A DNA stretch of 29,966 nt from a virus. A program made the position numbers and the translations under genes. This document shows, one piece after another, positions 14,566 through 24,401 of this stretch (its first letter is position 1; the number at the start of each line of letters is the position of its first letter). The notes below the pieces were generated by a model. It saw only the letters and a list, made by a program, of their open reading frames with translations. It did not search any database and had not been told where the DNA came from. The stretch spans positions 1 to 29,966 of IMG/VR virus record IMGVR_UViG_3300025128_000216; one strand, written 5' to 3'.

Positions 14566-17500
14566 CTAACTTTCTAATGCGGCTACTCTAGCTTCAAGTT
14601 CCAGTATTGTTTTTACTAATAATGGTACTAATTTCATTTGGTCTATTTGTTGGTAAACTGGATCGTGATTAAAAATCTTACCACCATTGTTAGCACCATT
14701 TGCAGCTGTACGATCTAATAAAAGAAAATCTTTTCCTAACCAATCTTTTGGGTCTTCTAAAAGAATATTGGTTGTTTCAACTTCATCTTTTGTGCCCTGT
14801 ATTGCTTCTGGAACAATACTAGAAACTTCGTGTGCAAGAAAGCCATCAACCGTTGTGTCTGGTATATTAGTAAAATTAAATCTAGCAGGTTTTAGTTGTT
14901 TTAATCGTGTTGTTGCATCCCATGTATAACTTACGTTTTCTTTTAGTCGATAGTCAGAACTTGTATTATACGCAGTATTTGTTCCATTAACAGAAATACT
15001 TCCTACATTTGTACCTTCTCTGTACCACGCTGCGACAGCTCCATCACTACCTGTTCTGTTAATTGCTAAGGCATCACCTTGATCCCTACTAGCAGAAATG
15101 ATGCCTGGATTTGAAATTAGTGCAATACCTCGATTATTACCTGTGTTATTATATGGTGTGGTGTCTGTAGTGCCAGCAGTAAGTGTATTAGCAACATGGA
15201 TATTATCACTCGTATCTGCGGTTAAGCAAACAACATTATTTACAACTAGTTCTGTCGGGAAATCCGTAATAGAACCTACGCGAATACTTGAATTAGTGAG
15301 AGCTTGTAAACCACCTTTAACACTTGCGGTGGTAGTATTTTCGGTCATTAATTCTGTATTACCTGCCTTTTGTTGAAGAAAGTTTGCATTAAGCGTCAGA
15401 CCTGTATTATGTACATGTGTTAGTGTGACTTCACTATCTGCACCAAATTTTAGAGCAACGCCATCTGTTTTAAATTCAATGTCACCACCATTAGTAATCC
15501 TTACACGCTCTGTATTGTTTGTATTAAAACGAAATGGGATATTATCGTTAGTGCCGATTCCACCAATGCCATTATAATTCTCAATATCTACTATACCGCC
15601 GCCCGAAGAACGATTAAATCTAGCCGATACACCATCAGCATCAGATACTACATTAAGAAGAACCGCAGGAGAAGTTGTGTTTATACCAACTCTACCAGCA
15701 GAAGTTATAGACATTTTAGTTGCGGCTGCTTCACTTGCACCTGTCATAAAATCTAATGAAGTTGCGTTTGCACTTGAACTAAAATCTCCTTCCGACCTTG
15801 CTTGAATTGCAGCTGCAACCAAGATTGCATCCGTACCTGTTCCTTCGTCTGGTGCTTGAAATTGAATTTTTCCCATGACATCGTTTGCAGCCATGTCTGT
15901 TTCACCAGTTTGTAAAGTAAGTAAGAAAGGTGTATCGTCACCTGTTGAATTGTTTCTTAACGTAAGTCCTGAGTTGTGAACATGAAAAGCTTGTACGTCT
16001 TTATCTGCACCAAAGTATATAACTGCACCATCAGACAACAGGTTAATATCATTACCAACAGTTACATCATTATTAAATATTGCGTTTCCAGCCGCAGACA
16101 TATCAAGCGTGAGGGCAGTTATTAAACTGCTATTATCAACACCTTTGAATATAATATCTTTATCGTTTTGAGAAGATTTAACAATAAAATCACTAGATGA
16201 ATTAACCAGTTCACCAAATGTAGTGCTATCATCTGCAAGATTTATACTACCACTATCTGCATTGAGGATAATCGAACCTGCCACATCTAAAGTTAAATTA
16301 CCACTAGATAAATCAATCTCTGTTCCGTCAATAGTGATGTTGTCAATGTCTATACCTGCGTCTGCGGTAATCTTTCCTGCCGATACTGTTGTACCAGAAA
16401 TATCTACGTTACCATTAATGTCTATTAAAGTTGAATTTAATTCTATTTCGTCATCAGCATTAATATCTAAATCACCATCTGCATCTGACCTAATATTAAT
16501 CGCACTATCTCTAAACTGGAGTTGCATATCAGTATTAAGTAATAGTCCGTCATTGTGAACGTGAGTTAATGTGACTTCACTATCAGCACCAAAATTAATA
16601 ATTGCGCCATCGCTTAATAGTAAAAGGTCATCACCAATAACTGCATCACCAGCAACAGACAATCCACCGTCAGTTTGTAATGAACCATCAGTTGTGGAAG
16701 TTGCAGCGGTTGTGTCATCTGTAATTAATCTGCCACTTACAGTAAGCAATCCAGCAGAACTTAAAGACATTTTTTCAGTTGCAGCTTCAGATGCTCCTGT
16801 CGCAAAACTTAATTTAGTTGCGTTATTAGAAGAACTAAAGTCTCCTTCTGAAATTGCAGATATGCTAGCAGCAAGGAGAATTGCATCTGTTCCTGTTCCT
16901 TCGTCTGGTGCTTGAAATTCAATTCTTCCTAATGTGTCAGAAGCTTGAATATCCGTTTCGCCAGTTGCAAGTAACAGTACAATTGTGCTATCATCACTAG
17001 TATTTGTATTCTTTAATGTTAGACCTGCATTATGGTAATGAGTAAGTGTAACATCTGCGTCTGCACCAAACTGTATTGCAGCATTATCACTATTGAGGAT
17101 CAAATCGTCTGTTGCAGTAACATCTCCAGTTACACTAATACCAGTAGCCGCTGTAGCAAGAATTGCAACATTGTTATGGTAAAGAGCGGCCGCACCGTCT
17201 TGTGTAAACTGTGCCATTGTTTCGTCACTAGCTGCATTACGAATAGCAACAACACTACCCTCTAAAAATAATGAACCTGTGCCGTTATCTCTTATGATAC
17301 TGTTTGAACCGTCATGGTAAATTTTTAAATCTGTACCATCGCCAAATTGAATCTCTACATTATCACCAAGAGCAATATTTGTGCTGTCTAAAAGAACATT
17401 ACCAGAAGCATTTGGAAATACAATAGACCTATCTGCGGTTGGGTCAGTAACACTAATCGAAGTTTCAAAGGTATCAGCTGTTGTACCTTCAAAAATTATT

Positions 17501-17619
17501 TGAGTGTCAAAAGTATTTCCTAATGATAAACCTGATACGTCAGTAACGAGTTTATTAAACTCGATTCGAAATTCTTCAAGTGTATTATCAGGAAGTACTT
17601 GTGTCGATAGTAGGGCCAT
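14566..17619 (-). CDS. Fibre-like repeat protein with C-terminal S74 chaperone
   Basis: 1017 residues. Probably a trimeric fibre- or appendage-type virion protein. The N-terminal ~75 residues are non-repetitive. The body repeats a module with FGADxxVTLTHVHNxGLxL at about residues 93, 185, 345, 540 and 727, and a 75-residue block (around FQAPDEGTGTDAIL) twice, at about 217-293 and 570-643. The C-terminus holds a peptidase S74 intramolecular chaperone: Ser888-Asp-Tyr-Arg-Leu-Lys893 has the self-cleavage dyad spacing of endosialidase Ser911/Lys916, followed by LKPARFNF, GFLAHEV and PEAIQG. Cleavage would release about 130 residues. It overlaps the 76-residue gene (TAATG) and precedes gp13, where T4 has gp12 and wac. 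Confidence 0.93.
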   Translation of the reverse strand: MALLSTQVLPDNTLEEFRIEFNKLVTDVSGLSLGNTFDTQIIFEGTTADTFETSISVTDPTADRSIVFPNASGNVLLDSTNIALGDNVEIQFGDGTDLKIYHDGSNSIIRDNGTGSLFLEGSVVAIRNAASDETMAQFTQDGAAALYHNNVAILATAATGISVTGDVTATDDLILNSDNAAIQFGADADVTLTHYHNAGLTLKNTNTSDDSTIVLLLATGETDIQASDTLGRIEFQAPDEGTGTDAILLAASISAISEGDFSSSNNATKLSFATGASEAATEKMSLSSAGLLTVSGRLITDDTTAATSTTDGSLQTDGGLSVAGDAVIGDDLLLLSDGAIINFGADSEVTLTHVHNDGLLLNTDMQLQFRDSAINIRSDADGDLDINADDEIELNSTLIDINGNVDISGTTVSAGKITADAGIDIDNITIDGTEIDLSSGNLTLDVAGSIILNADSGSINLADDSTTFGELVNSSSDFIVKSSQNDKDIIFKGVDNSSLITALTLDMSAAGNAIFNNDVTVGNDINLLSDGAVIYFGADKDVQAFHVHNSGLTLRNNSTGDDTPFLLTLQTGETDMAANDVMGKIQFQAPDEGTGTDAILVAAAIQARSEGDFSSSANATSLDFMTGASEAAATKMSITSAGRVGINTTSPAVLLNVVSDADGVSARFNRSSGGGIVDIENYNGIGGIGTNDNIPFRFNTNNTERVRITNGGDIEFKTDGVALKFGADSEVTLTHVHNTGLTLNANFLQQKAGNTELMTENTTTASVKGGLQALTNSSIRVGSITDFPTELVVNNVVCLTADTSDNIHVANTLTAGTTDTTPYNNTGNNRGIALISNPGIISASRDQGDALAINRTGSDGAVAAWYREGTNVGSISVNGTNTAYNTSSDYRLKENVSYTWDATTRLKQLKPARFNFTNIPDTTVDGFLAHEVSSIVPEAIQGTKDEVETTNILLEDPKDWLGKDFLLLDRTAANGANNGGKIFNHDPVYQQIDQMKLVPLLVKTILELEARVAALES
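15836..15863. repeat. 28-bp exact direct repeat, copy 1, in the S74 fibre gene
   Basis: Identical to 16892-16919 (centre CGTCTGGTGCTTG). It is the most conserved part of a longer imperfect repeat that encodes the FQAPDEGTGTD block. Confidence 0.85.
16671..16689. repeat. 19-bp sequence shared with the fibre gene at 26494-28950
   Basis: Identical to 28368-28386. The surrounding protein module (DDTTAATSTTDGSLQTDGG and on into the FGAD segment) is also shared, with more divergence. Confidence 0.75.
16892..16919. repeat. 28-bp exact direct repeat, copy 2, in the S74 fibre gene
   Basis: Identical to 15836-15863, 1056 bp apart (a multiple of 3). Recombination between the copies would therefore delete or add an in-frame module. 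Confidence 0.85.
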
Positions 17620-17849
17620 TATTGTTTACTCACTAGTTGTGTTAGGAGATTTTTTATCTCGTGCATTTCGCACTTTATGTTATTTATCTCTCTTGTAGTG
17701 TTGCGTATTTCATCTCTTTGTGCTTGTGCTGCAGCTGCTCTTTTCTTTGCAGCTGCGTATGCATCGTGGTTTGTATTGATAACCGCCCCAGTTTTCATAT
17801 TTTTTACTAAGTCTGGAAATCCTTCTACTTGTTTTATAGTAGTATCCAT
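17619..17849 (-). CDS. Small coiled-coil protein before the S74 fibre gene
   Basis: 76 residues. The start TTIKQVEGFPDLVKNMKTGAVINTN, then an Ala/Arg-rich helix (about 30-45) and a C-terminal coiled coil EINNIKCEMHEIKNLLTQLV. Short proteins starting with a similar (K)QVxGxPxLVKDxxTGAVIN motif are common in cyanophage structural clusters, with unknown function. The stop overlaps the fibre start (TAATG) and it begins 2 bp after the giant gene, so it is translated with both. It could help fibre attachment or assembly (context only). Confidence 0.85.
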   Translation of the reverse strand: MDTTIKQVEGFPDLVKNMKTGAVINTNHDAYAAAKKRAAAAQAQRDEIRNTTREINNIKCEMHEIKNLLTQLVSKQ

Positions 17850-17851
17850 GA

Positions 17852-20800
17852 TTATGTTGCCAATGCTAGGACTCGTAAATCTTTAAGTCTAGGTGGAGTT
17901 GCACAGTTTGTTCCTTGCATAACGATCTTAATTTGAAATCCTGAGAAATCACCTAGTTCCCCTGATTCTGTGCCGTCATTGTTAATTCCAGCAGTATATT
18001 GTTGTTCAGTAAATGATGTTCTAGTTGTTGCAGGAGCAACAGTTGTGTCGGGTGAACCATCACTATTAAAAAATTCAAAAGCAACATCATCAAAATCTGT
18101 TGACTCGTCTGCTTTCAACAACTTAAACATAACTTTTACATCTGAAGTTGATGGTCTATGAACATCCACTATAACTTTTAGGCTTGTTGCTATTTGTTCT
18201 AAATTAACTTGTTTGGTAAGATAGATAGCAGCATTGTTGTCACCTTCATTTTGAGTTGATGACACAAAATCTGTAGTTGGGAAAACATCAGATGATGAAT
18301 CAATATTATCTATTCTATTTGCAACTGCTACTATGCCCATTCTTCCTGTATCAATAACAGGAGAAAGTGCAGAAGTAGTTGAACTCATACTGAGTCTTAC
18401 CTCTAAAGATTTTCTTCCAGCAAGTTCGTTTGTTTCATTAATCGCAGAAGCAATAATATACGGTTTATCAAGTTCGTAATTATCATTCAGTGCAAAATCT
18501 ATTGGACTAATAGATTCATCATTTCTAGTATTTAGATATGACGATTGAGAACCAGCTGGACTTGTTCCAGTAGTAACTAACGCATCAGCGTCTATTGCTG
18601 TGTTAGGGAATTCTAATGTTGCAATGTTTGTTGTAAAATAATCCATCAATGCGTTTTCAGTTGCGGTTGCAACACTACCACCAACTTGAGCAACACCACT
18701 AGTTCCAACATCAGGTGTTGTTGTTGATTCAAACGTATAACTATCAATTCCTACATTTGCAACAGATGTATGTGTTTTATTTATTTCTGTAAGAGGCACT
18801 CTATGCAACTGATAAAATTCAACTGTCGCACCATCAGCGTGAGCGGCTGCAGTTCCTTCTTCTGCACGTTGAAGTCCAGATACCGCAGCACTAGTAATTG
18901 CGTTATACTTCATAACCTCATCACCAATTTTGATGAACCAGAATCCACCAGCTGCGCCAGTAGTGTTGTTATAAATTCCAGAGGTATTTCCGAAGTTAGT
19001 TCCACTTGTTAATGTTAGTGTTGTCGCAGTACTAGTAATCGCACCATTCAAAGTTGTTGTCAATCCAGACGCCACTTTAGCAATCGTCACATTATTAACA
19101 ACATCATACATATGATGATCTCGATGTTTAACTTTTATCGTGTTATCTGCATCTGTAATAACAATTGGGTCATCTTCTAGTATCGCAACTGGAACGTCAT
19201 CATTTGTAAGTGTGCAAATTCCAGTAGTTGTACTAAATTCAGCACAGTTAAGTGTGTATTTTAAATCTTCCATTGGGGATATTGCCCAACCAGTATTATT
19301 ATGAGACTTAAATAAAATACCCCATGATGGTTGGTCTTGAACTGTATTACCAGAAACAATATCATCTTCACCCATTCGTGCAATCCACACCTTATGGTCT
19401 GGTGTGTATGATATTAAAACAACACAATATTCTGTTTCTGTTTCGACATAAACAGGAGATGGAAAAGTAAATGTTGTTGCGGTTGCACCAGTAGCAGATA
19501 CATTTATATCAGCAGCTGATTTTATAACTCTACCGAAAGGTATTACTTTTGGCCCAGGATATCCATTGACAGTATTTCTAATTTCCATAGTAACAGGAAC
19601 ATTTTCATCCCTTGCACCAAAATAAACATCAACGGAAGTAATAAATCTACCAGTAGCATTTGAATTCTGTGTGCCGTCTGCAGCTGTAAATGCTTTTGGA
19701 AGTGAAAATGTTTGAGCAACTGGATCGCACTGCTGAATACTTCGAACAGTTCTTGTATTAGTTGTTTCAGTAGTTGTAGATGTAGTTTGATTTACAACAT
19801 TTCTAGAAACCTCAGCATTTCTTGTTGAAATAATTGTTGTTTGTTTTGTTTCTAAAAGACCAGTGGCTGCAAATATTGCACTACCTTCTGTGCCAGGTTC
19901 TGTTGCTGATCCAACTGTTTTATTAGTAGAACTTGAAGTTAATTTAAATTCTAACTCCCCTGTTGTAAATTGTGGATTGCCTGCAACTTTAGGGTCTGGT
20001 ATATGTAATCTTCCTTTTGCATTACCAACAGCATCGGTAACAATATTAGTTCCTTGCACAAGAGTTGATGCAGCTGGTTCAGCTCCACTTTCAGATTGAT
20101 CTGCAAAAGGATAACAAAATTGACCAACATCTCGTTTATTAAAAAACGGATATAGTCTTGTATTGGGTTTGAAACCACCCCCAAAGAATTTTATGGTAAC
20201 TGCCCTCATTGTTGGAATTGCAGCTACCGAGAGTACTCTTTCTCCCTGATTTTCTCTATCAACACGAAGTGCAACAGAGGTACTAACACCAGTTCTAGAT
20301 TGGTCTGTTCTTACACTATTTGTAGTTCGTTGTCTCTGAGCACGAACTGTTGTTCCTCGTCCACCCCTACGAGTTTCCCACCAAAACTCTGATGATGATT
20401 CAACAACACCTGACCAATTAGTTTGCCATGCGTTCCAAACAGTTCCAAGATTATTTCTTTCTCTTGCTAAAACTGCATCATAATCACCATCTCTGTTAAC
20501 TATAAGGTCTGGAAGAACATCAGTTTCAAACCATGTATCCGAACTAGGAGTTAGACTTACTTGACCAATCCAAGTAGCTGTAAGAAATGGATTAACTCTT
20601 TCTAATCTTGTTGCAAGTGGTTGTGATAAAACTGTTTGAGAGCTATATGGGAGTGTAATTAAATCTCCTGTTTTTTGATAACCAACAGAAGTTCTTACAG
20701 CGTCAGTAGTTGCAGCTTCTATTAAACTAATACCTTTTGACCTATGAGCAGGTCGCAACTCTCCATTTTCAAAATCCATAGAGTTATTGTAATCTCTATG

Positions 20801-23800
20801 AGCAACATCACCAACTCTATGTCCTTTAAAGTTATCAACCATAAACCCAGATTTAAATCGGTTAAACCCAGCAAAATCTGGAACTTCAAAACTTTCTGCA
20901 TCTCTTTCTAATAAAGATAACGCAGTAGAATATTCAATATTATCCAAACGACCAGCAATCTTACCAATGTCTCTCATAGTATATCTTCTATGATTTACTT
21001 TTCGTATTGTAACATCTTGTGGTTTGAAAGTATATGCTGGAACAAGCATTGTTGCAATCAACATTGCATCATCTGGAGTTTTTGGTAGTTGTGGGTTTTC
21101 TGCTGATGGAGACTCTATTATTTCAAAATCTCCTTCTGAAGTAAGCAACAACGAGGCAAATTTAGACAAATAATATTCAAAATCACTTTGAATAAAAGAG
21201 CCAGGTTTTGGAATATCAACAGTCGAACCGCCAGTTCCCGAATAACTTCTTTCAAAAAAGTTAAATGAGTTTCCTGTTATTTCATCTACTGTTGATTGAG
21301 TAGCAGATGCACCTGTAATGTTATCGACTCTTGGACGAAAATCATAAGCATCTTGAAGTGGGAATTCGCCACTTGGATTTGGGTCTTCGGTATCAACTTT
21401 TGATGCAGTATATATTGGAATATCATCATATTCCATTTGCCCTGCAACGTCAGTATATGACTCTACTGTGAACATATCTCCAGCACTATGTTCAAAGTAA
21501 TCGTATATGACTAATAGTTTTCCAATTGGAGCTGCTCTACCTTTCTTTCTTACTATTCTTGCAATATCGTAGAACGAATCTCTTTGGCCTGTATCAAGAA
21601 GATATCTACTTGTAATAACAGTATCACCAACAGTTAGTGTTCCAATAGTTGCAGTTGCTCCTGTGGTCTTTCCTGTAATCGTTTCGCCAGCAGTAAATGT
21701 TCCTGTCTGTTGCACAAACCCAAGTGGACTTGCTGTTCCAATAAGTCTTGCAGTTGCTTTTGAAGTTGCACCAGTTATTTTTTCTCCAAGTTGAAATGTT
21801 CCAACAACTGAAGATACCGTCATGGTTGGGTGTGCAGCATCTGATGTAGTTTGAGAATCGTAAACTGCTACAAGTTTAAATGCGTCTGCACGACCAAGAG
21901 ATATTTCTGGATCACTAGGTCGCGTTCCATACGCATCACTTGCTCCAACTGCAACTTTTAATTGTTTCATTAAAACTGTTGTTTTAGTTTTTGGAACTAC
22001 ATTTGTTTTAAGAATAGTTGCAATCAGTTTAACTTTTGCGCTATCACCAAGAATAGTGTCATCAGTAATTGTTATTTGAATAGAACCTGTTCCAGCTATT
22101 TTGCCTGAAACACTAACCAAATCTCCAGCAACACCAGTACCATCACCAGCAGTAAGAATTGACATTACATAATCTTTTTCTGCGTGTGCAGCAAAAGTTT
22201 CTGAACCAGCGGTAGTAAAACTTACTACACCAGAACCATCTGTTGTTCCGATAAACTGTCTGCGAAGTGTATATTGTGTATCGCGTGTTCCAGCTGCAAC
22301 ATTAGCTGCAGTAGTTGTTCTTTTAATATTTTCTTTAGGAAGTTTTTCTAATAAACTAACTTTATCGGTATCTTGAATTTCTGCAAAAGTAGCTGATGTG
22401 CCACCTTCAAGTATGATACCACCTGTACCACTTCCAAAATATTCAGCATTATCACCACTTTCATCACCACCCAAAACAACACGACCATCATCTGAACCAC
22501 CAGTGATTGAGTTAATCACAAGATTTTGTTTTCGATCCGTTGTATTCTTAACTTCTGTTTTCACTATGTCAGCAGTAAAGTTTTGAGCGGAGGTGTCATC
22601 TAACATTACCATAGAACTAACTTGTTGAAAGGTGTGAGTATTATCTGCATCTTCGCCGTTTGCAGCAACCATTGTTATATCCACATTACCAGCAGTTTCT
22701 ACAATCTTATCACCTTCTGTCGAATCTGAAACAGTAAATGTTTCACCATTAGAAAATCTTCCAGAAGTTTTCATTACAACCAATTGTCCGTCATTTGTAG
22801 TTGCATTAATATCACTATTATTAACAACAAATCCAGTTGCGCCAGATGTTGAACCAGTAATTTTTGCGCCCTGAGTAAAATTAGCAGTTAATGATGCACT
22901 AGGAGTACCACTTAAAGTGATGTATGTAAACATTCTTACATCAAAAAGATATGCTTTATATTGTGCATTAACAGAACCAATTTCTCCTGTTGAACCAGTT
23001 GGTTCAAATGCTCGTATACGACATTGACCAATACATGCTACCCCAGCTGGAGCGCTACCTCTAGTAGATGTTTTAGCTCCATAAAGAGCAACAGTCTTAA
23101 ACGCAGTTGACTCGTCAGTTATTGCTGTAATATCAGGAGTACCATACACATTATTAACAATTGTAAAATTTCCTAAATCAAACTGTGTAATGCCAGAGTT
23201 TACTGTTGCAAAATCTCTAGCTTTATTAAGGTCTTTAAATGTTGGAGATATTTTTTCAACCTCATAACCCTTGACATAAGCTTTACCAGTTGAAACTTGT
23301 AAAGTTAACAAATCATTAGTTGCGGTATTTCCATCGTCGGTGGTATCATTTTCTGTGTACACACCAACTTCATCATTTAAATCTGCACTTTCTCTAACGA
23401 CAACACCAAATGCTTTAACAGTGTAATCTCCAGATTCATCAGCAGTTCTTCTTGCAAGAGTTTTTCCTATAATATTTAAATTTTCTCTTTCAACCTTAGA
23501 AATAACTCTGTCGTCTTTTAAATCTATCAACTGAATAAAGTTAGTAGGTATTGTTGCATCTCTCGCATATTTTGCAAGTGCAAGAGAAAATTGAAGTCGA
23601 TGTGCGCCCTTCGCTGCAAAGTTTGTAGAACCTGTTGCATTGTCTAAAAGACTAGATGTTCCTTCAGGCGTAACAATATTTTCTGTTACTGTGAACCCAA
23701 TCAAATAACTTGATCCTGTAGAATATTTTTCAAGAACTAATGTTTCTTCTGAACATTCTACAAAGAAACCACGAATATAATAAACACCTGATTGAATGAC

Positions 23801-24400
23801 AGCGGCAGAACCTACCGCAGATGCTGGCCCCAATGAACCTTGAAGTTGTGCAGTGGTCGAACCTTTCGCAACACTAAATGCTGAGGTAAATGTTGTTGCA
23901 GATGCAGCTGAAGTAGCATATGTACTTGTGTGTGTCACTCCAGCAGATGATGAAATATTTTCTCCGTCTGCAAAAACAGTTGTTGCGGTATCTGTTCCAG
24001 TTTTTTCATAACTAAGAAAAAGTGTTGGTTGGTCTGTTGCGGTTGCAGCTGCAAACCCAATAACTTTTGCAGTAACGCCAGTTGTTGCTCCTGTAATTGT
24101 TACAGGAGTTGTTGCATTATAATACTGAGATGGGTCAACTGTCTCTCCAGCAAACTGTGATGCTAATTTAAGAGAGTAGTACTTAGTGTTAACAGAGACA
24201 GCGCCGGGAATAACCATCGACCCCTCTTTGAACATAAAAGTTCCATGCTGTTCAATCTGATGTTGTAGTTGCGACTGTAATTGTGTAAGCTCTCTAGCCT
24301 GTATCGCAAAGCCAGGCCGAAATAAAGTTCTTACATAATTATTCGCACCATCGTGGTCATCATAATAAGGAGCTACGTTTAAATCTGTTTTCTGAGCCAT
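17852..24400 (-). CDS. Giant DUF4815-like baseplate/structural protein
   Basis: 2182 residues, the largest gene here. The N-terminus YYDDHDGANNYVRTLFRPGFAIQARELTQLQS is the usual beginning of DUF4815 proteins in marine T4-like phages. Modules with GETITGxTSGATA occur near residues 103, 513, 876 and 913. A region around 1157-1215 (RDAESFEVPDF, GFMVDNFKGHRVGD) and GGFKPNTRLYPFFN near 1403 belong to the DUF4815 core. A domain starting VAQTFSLP near 1560, with VTMEIRNTVNGYPGP and YCVVLISYTPDHKVWIARMGE, is probably carbohydrate- or baseplate-binding. Directly after gp8, in the T4 gp9-gp11 area, it is probably a baseplate-peripheral or fibre-anchoring protein. An exact T4 counterpart cannot be named. 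Confidence 0.9.
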   Translation of the reverse strand: MAQKTDLNVAPYYDDHDGANNYVRTLFRPGFAIQARELTQLQSQLQHQIEQHGTFMFKEGSMVIPGAVSVNTKYYSLKLASQFAGETVDPSQYYNATTPVTITGATTGVTAKVIGFAAATATDQPTLFLSYEKTGTDTATTVFADGENISSSAGVTHTSTYATSAASATTFTSAFSVAKGSTTAQLQGSLGPASAVGSAAVIQSGVYYIRGFFVECSEETLVLEKYSTGSSYLIGFTVTENIVTPEGTSSLLDNATGSTNFAAKGAHRLQFSLALAKYARDATIPTNFIQLIDLKDDRVISKVERENLNIIGKTLARRTADESGDYTVKAFGVVVRESADLNDEVGVYTENDTTDDGNTATNDLLTLQVSTGKAYVKGYEVEKISPTFKDLNKARDFATVNSGITQFDLGNFTIVNNVYGTPDITAITDESTAFKTVALYGAKTSTRGSAPAGVACIGQCRIRAFEPTGSTGEIGSVNAQYKAYLFDVRMFTYITLSGTPSASLTANFTQGAKITGSTSGATGFVVNNSDINATTNDGQLVVMKTSGRFSNGETFTVSDSTEGDKIVETAGNVDITMVAANGEDADNTHTFQQVSSMVMLDDTSAQNFTADIVKTEVKNTTDRKQNLVINSITGGSDDGRVVLGGDESGDNAEYFGSGTGGIILEGGTSATFAEIQDTDKVSLLEKLPKENIKRTTTAANVAAGTRDTQYTLRRQFIGTTDGSGVVSFTTAGSETFAAHAEKDYVMSILTAGDGTGVAGDLVSVSGKIAGTGSIQITITDDTILGDSAKVKLIATILKTNVVPKTKTTVLMKQLKVAVGASDAYGTRPSDPEISLGRADAFKLVAVYDSQTTSDAAHPTMTVSSVVGTFQLGEKITGATSKATARLIGTASPLGFVQQTGTFTAGETITGKTTGATATIGTLTVGDTVITSRYLLDTGQRDSFYDIARIVRKKGRAAPIGKLLVIYDYFEHSAGDMFTVESYTDVAGQMEYDDIPIYTASKVDTEDPNPSGEFPLQDAYDFRPRVDNITGASATQSTVDEITGNSFNFFERSYSGTGGSTVDIPKPGSFIQSDFEYYLSKFASLLLTSEGDFEIIESPSAENPQLPKTPDDAMLIATMLVPAYTFKPQDVTIRKVNHRRYTMRDIGKIAGRLDNIEYSTALSLLERDAESFEVPDFAGFNRFKSGFMVDNFKGHRVGDVAHRDYNNSMDFENGELRPAHRSKGISLIEAATTDAVRTSVGYQKTGDLITLPYSSQTVLSQPLATRLERVNPFLTATWIGQVSLTPSSDTWFETDVLPDLIVNRDGDYDAVLARERNNLGTVWNAWQTNWSGVVESSSEFWWETRRGGRGTTVRAQRQRTTNSVRTDQSRTGVSTSVALRVDRENQGERVLSVAAIPTMRAVTIKFFGGGFKPNTRLYPFFNKRDVGQFCYPFADQSESGAEPAASTLVQGTNIVTDAVGNAKGRLHIPDPKVAGNPQFTTGELEFKLTSSSTNKTVGSATEPGTEGSAIFAATGLLETKQTTIISTRNAEVSRNVVNQTTSTTTETTNTRTVRSIQQCDPVAQTFSLPKAFTAADGTQNSNATGRFITSVDVYFGARDENVPVTMEIRNTVNGYPGPKVIPFGRVIKSAADINVSATGATATTFTFPSPVYVETETEYCVVLISYTPDHKVWIARMGEDDIVSGNTVQDQPSWGILFKSHNNTGWAISPMEDLKYTLNCAEFSTTTGICTLTNDDVPVAILEDDPIVITDADNTIKVKHRDHHMYDVVNNVTIAKVASGLTTTLNGAITSTATTLTLTSGTNFGNTSGIYNNTTGAAGGFWFIKIGDEVMKYNAITSAAVSGLQRAEEGTAAAHADGATVEFYQLHRVPLTEINKTHTSVANVGIDSYTFESTTTPDVGTSGVAQVGGSVATATENALMDYFTTNIATLEFPNTAIDADALVTTGTSPAGSQSSYLNTRNDESISPIDFALNDNYELDKPYIIASAINETNELAGRKSLEVRLSMSSTTSALSPVIDTGRMGIVAVANRIDNIDSSSDVFPTTDFVSSTQNEGDNNAAIYLTKQVNLEQIATSLKVIVDVHRPSTSDVKVMFKLLKADESTDFDDVAFEFFNSDGSPDTTVAPATTRTSFTEQQYTAGINNDGTESGELGDFSGFQIKIVMQGTNCATPPRLKDLRVLALAT

Positions 24401-24401
24401 A

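Noticed and set aside
14566-17619. CRISPR-like or tandem array suggested by regularly spaced repeats
   Set aside because: The repeats are degenerate, in frame and code for protein modules. Spacing and sequence do not fit a CRISPR array.
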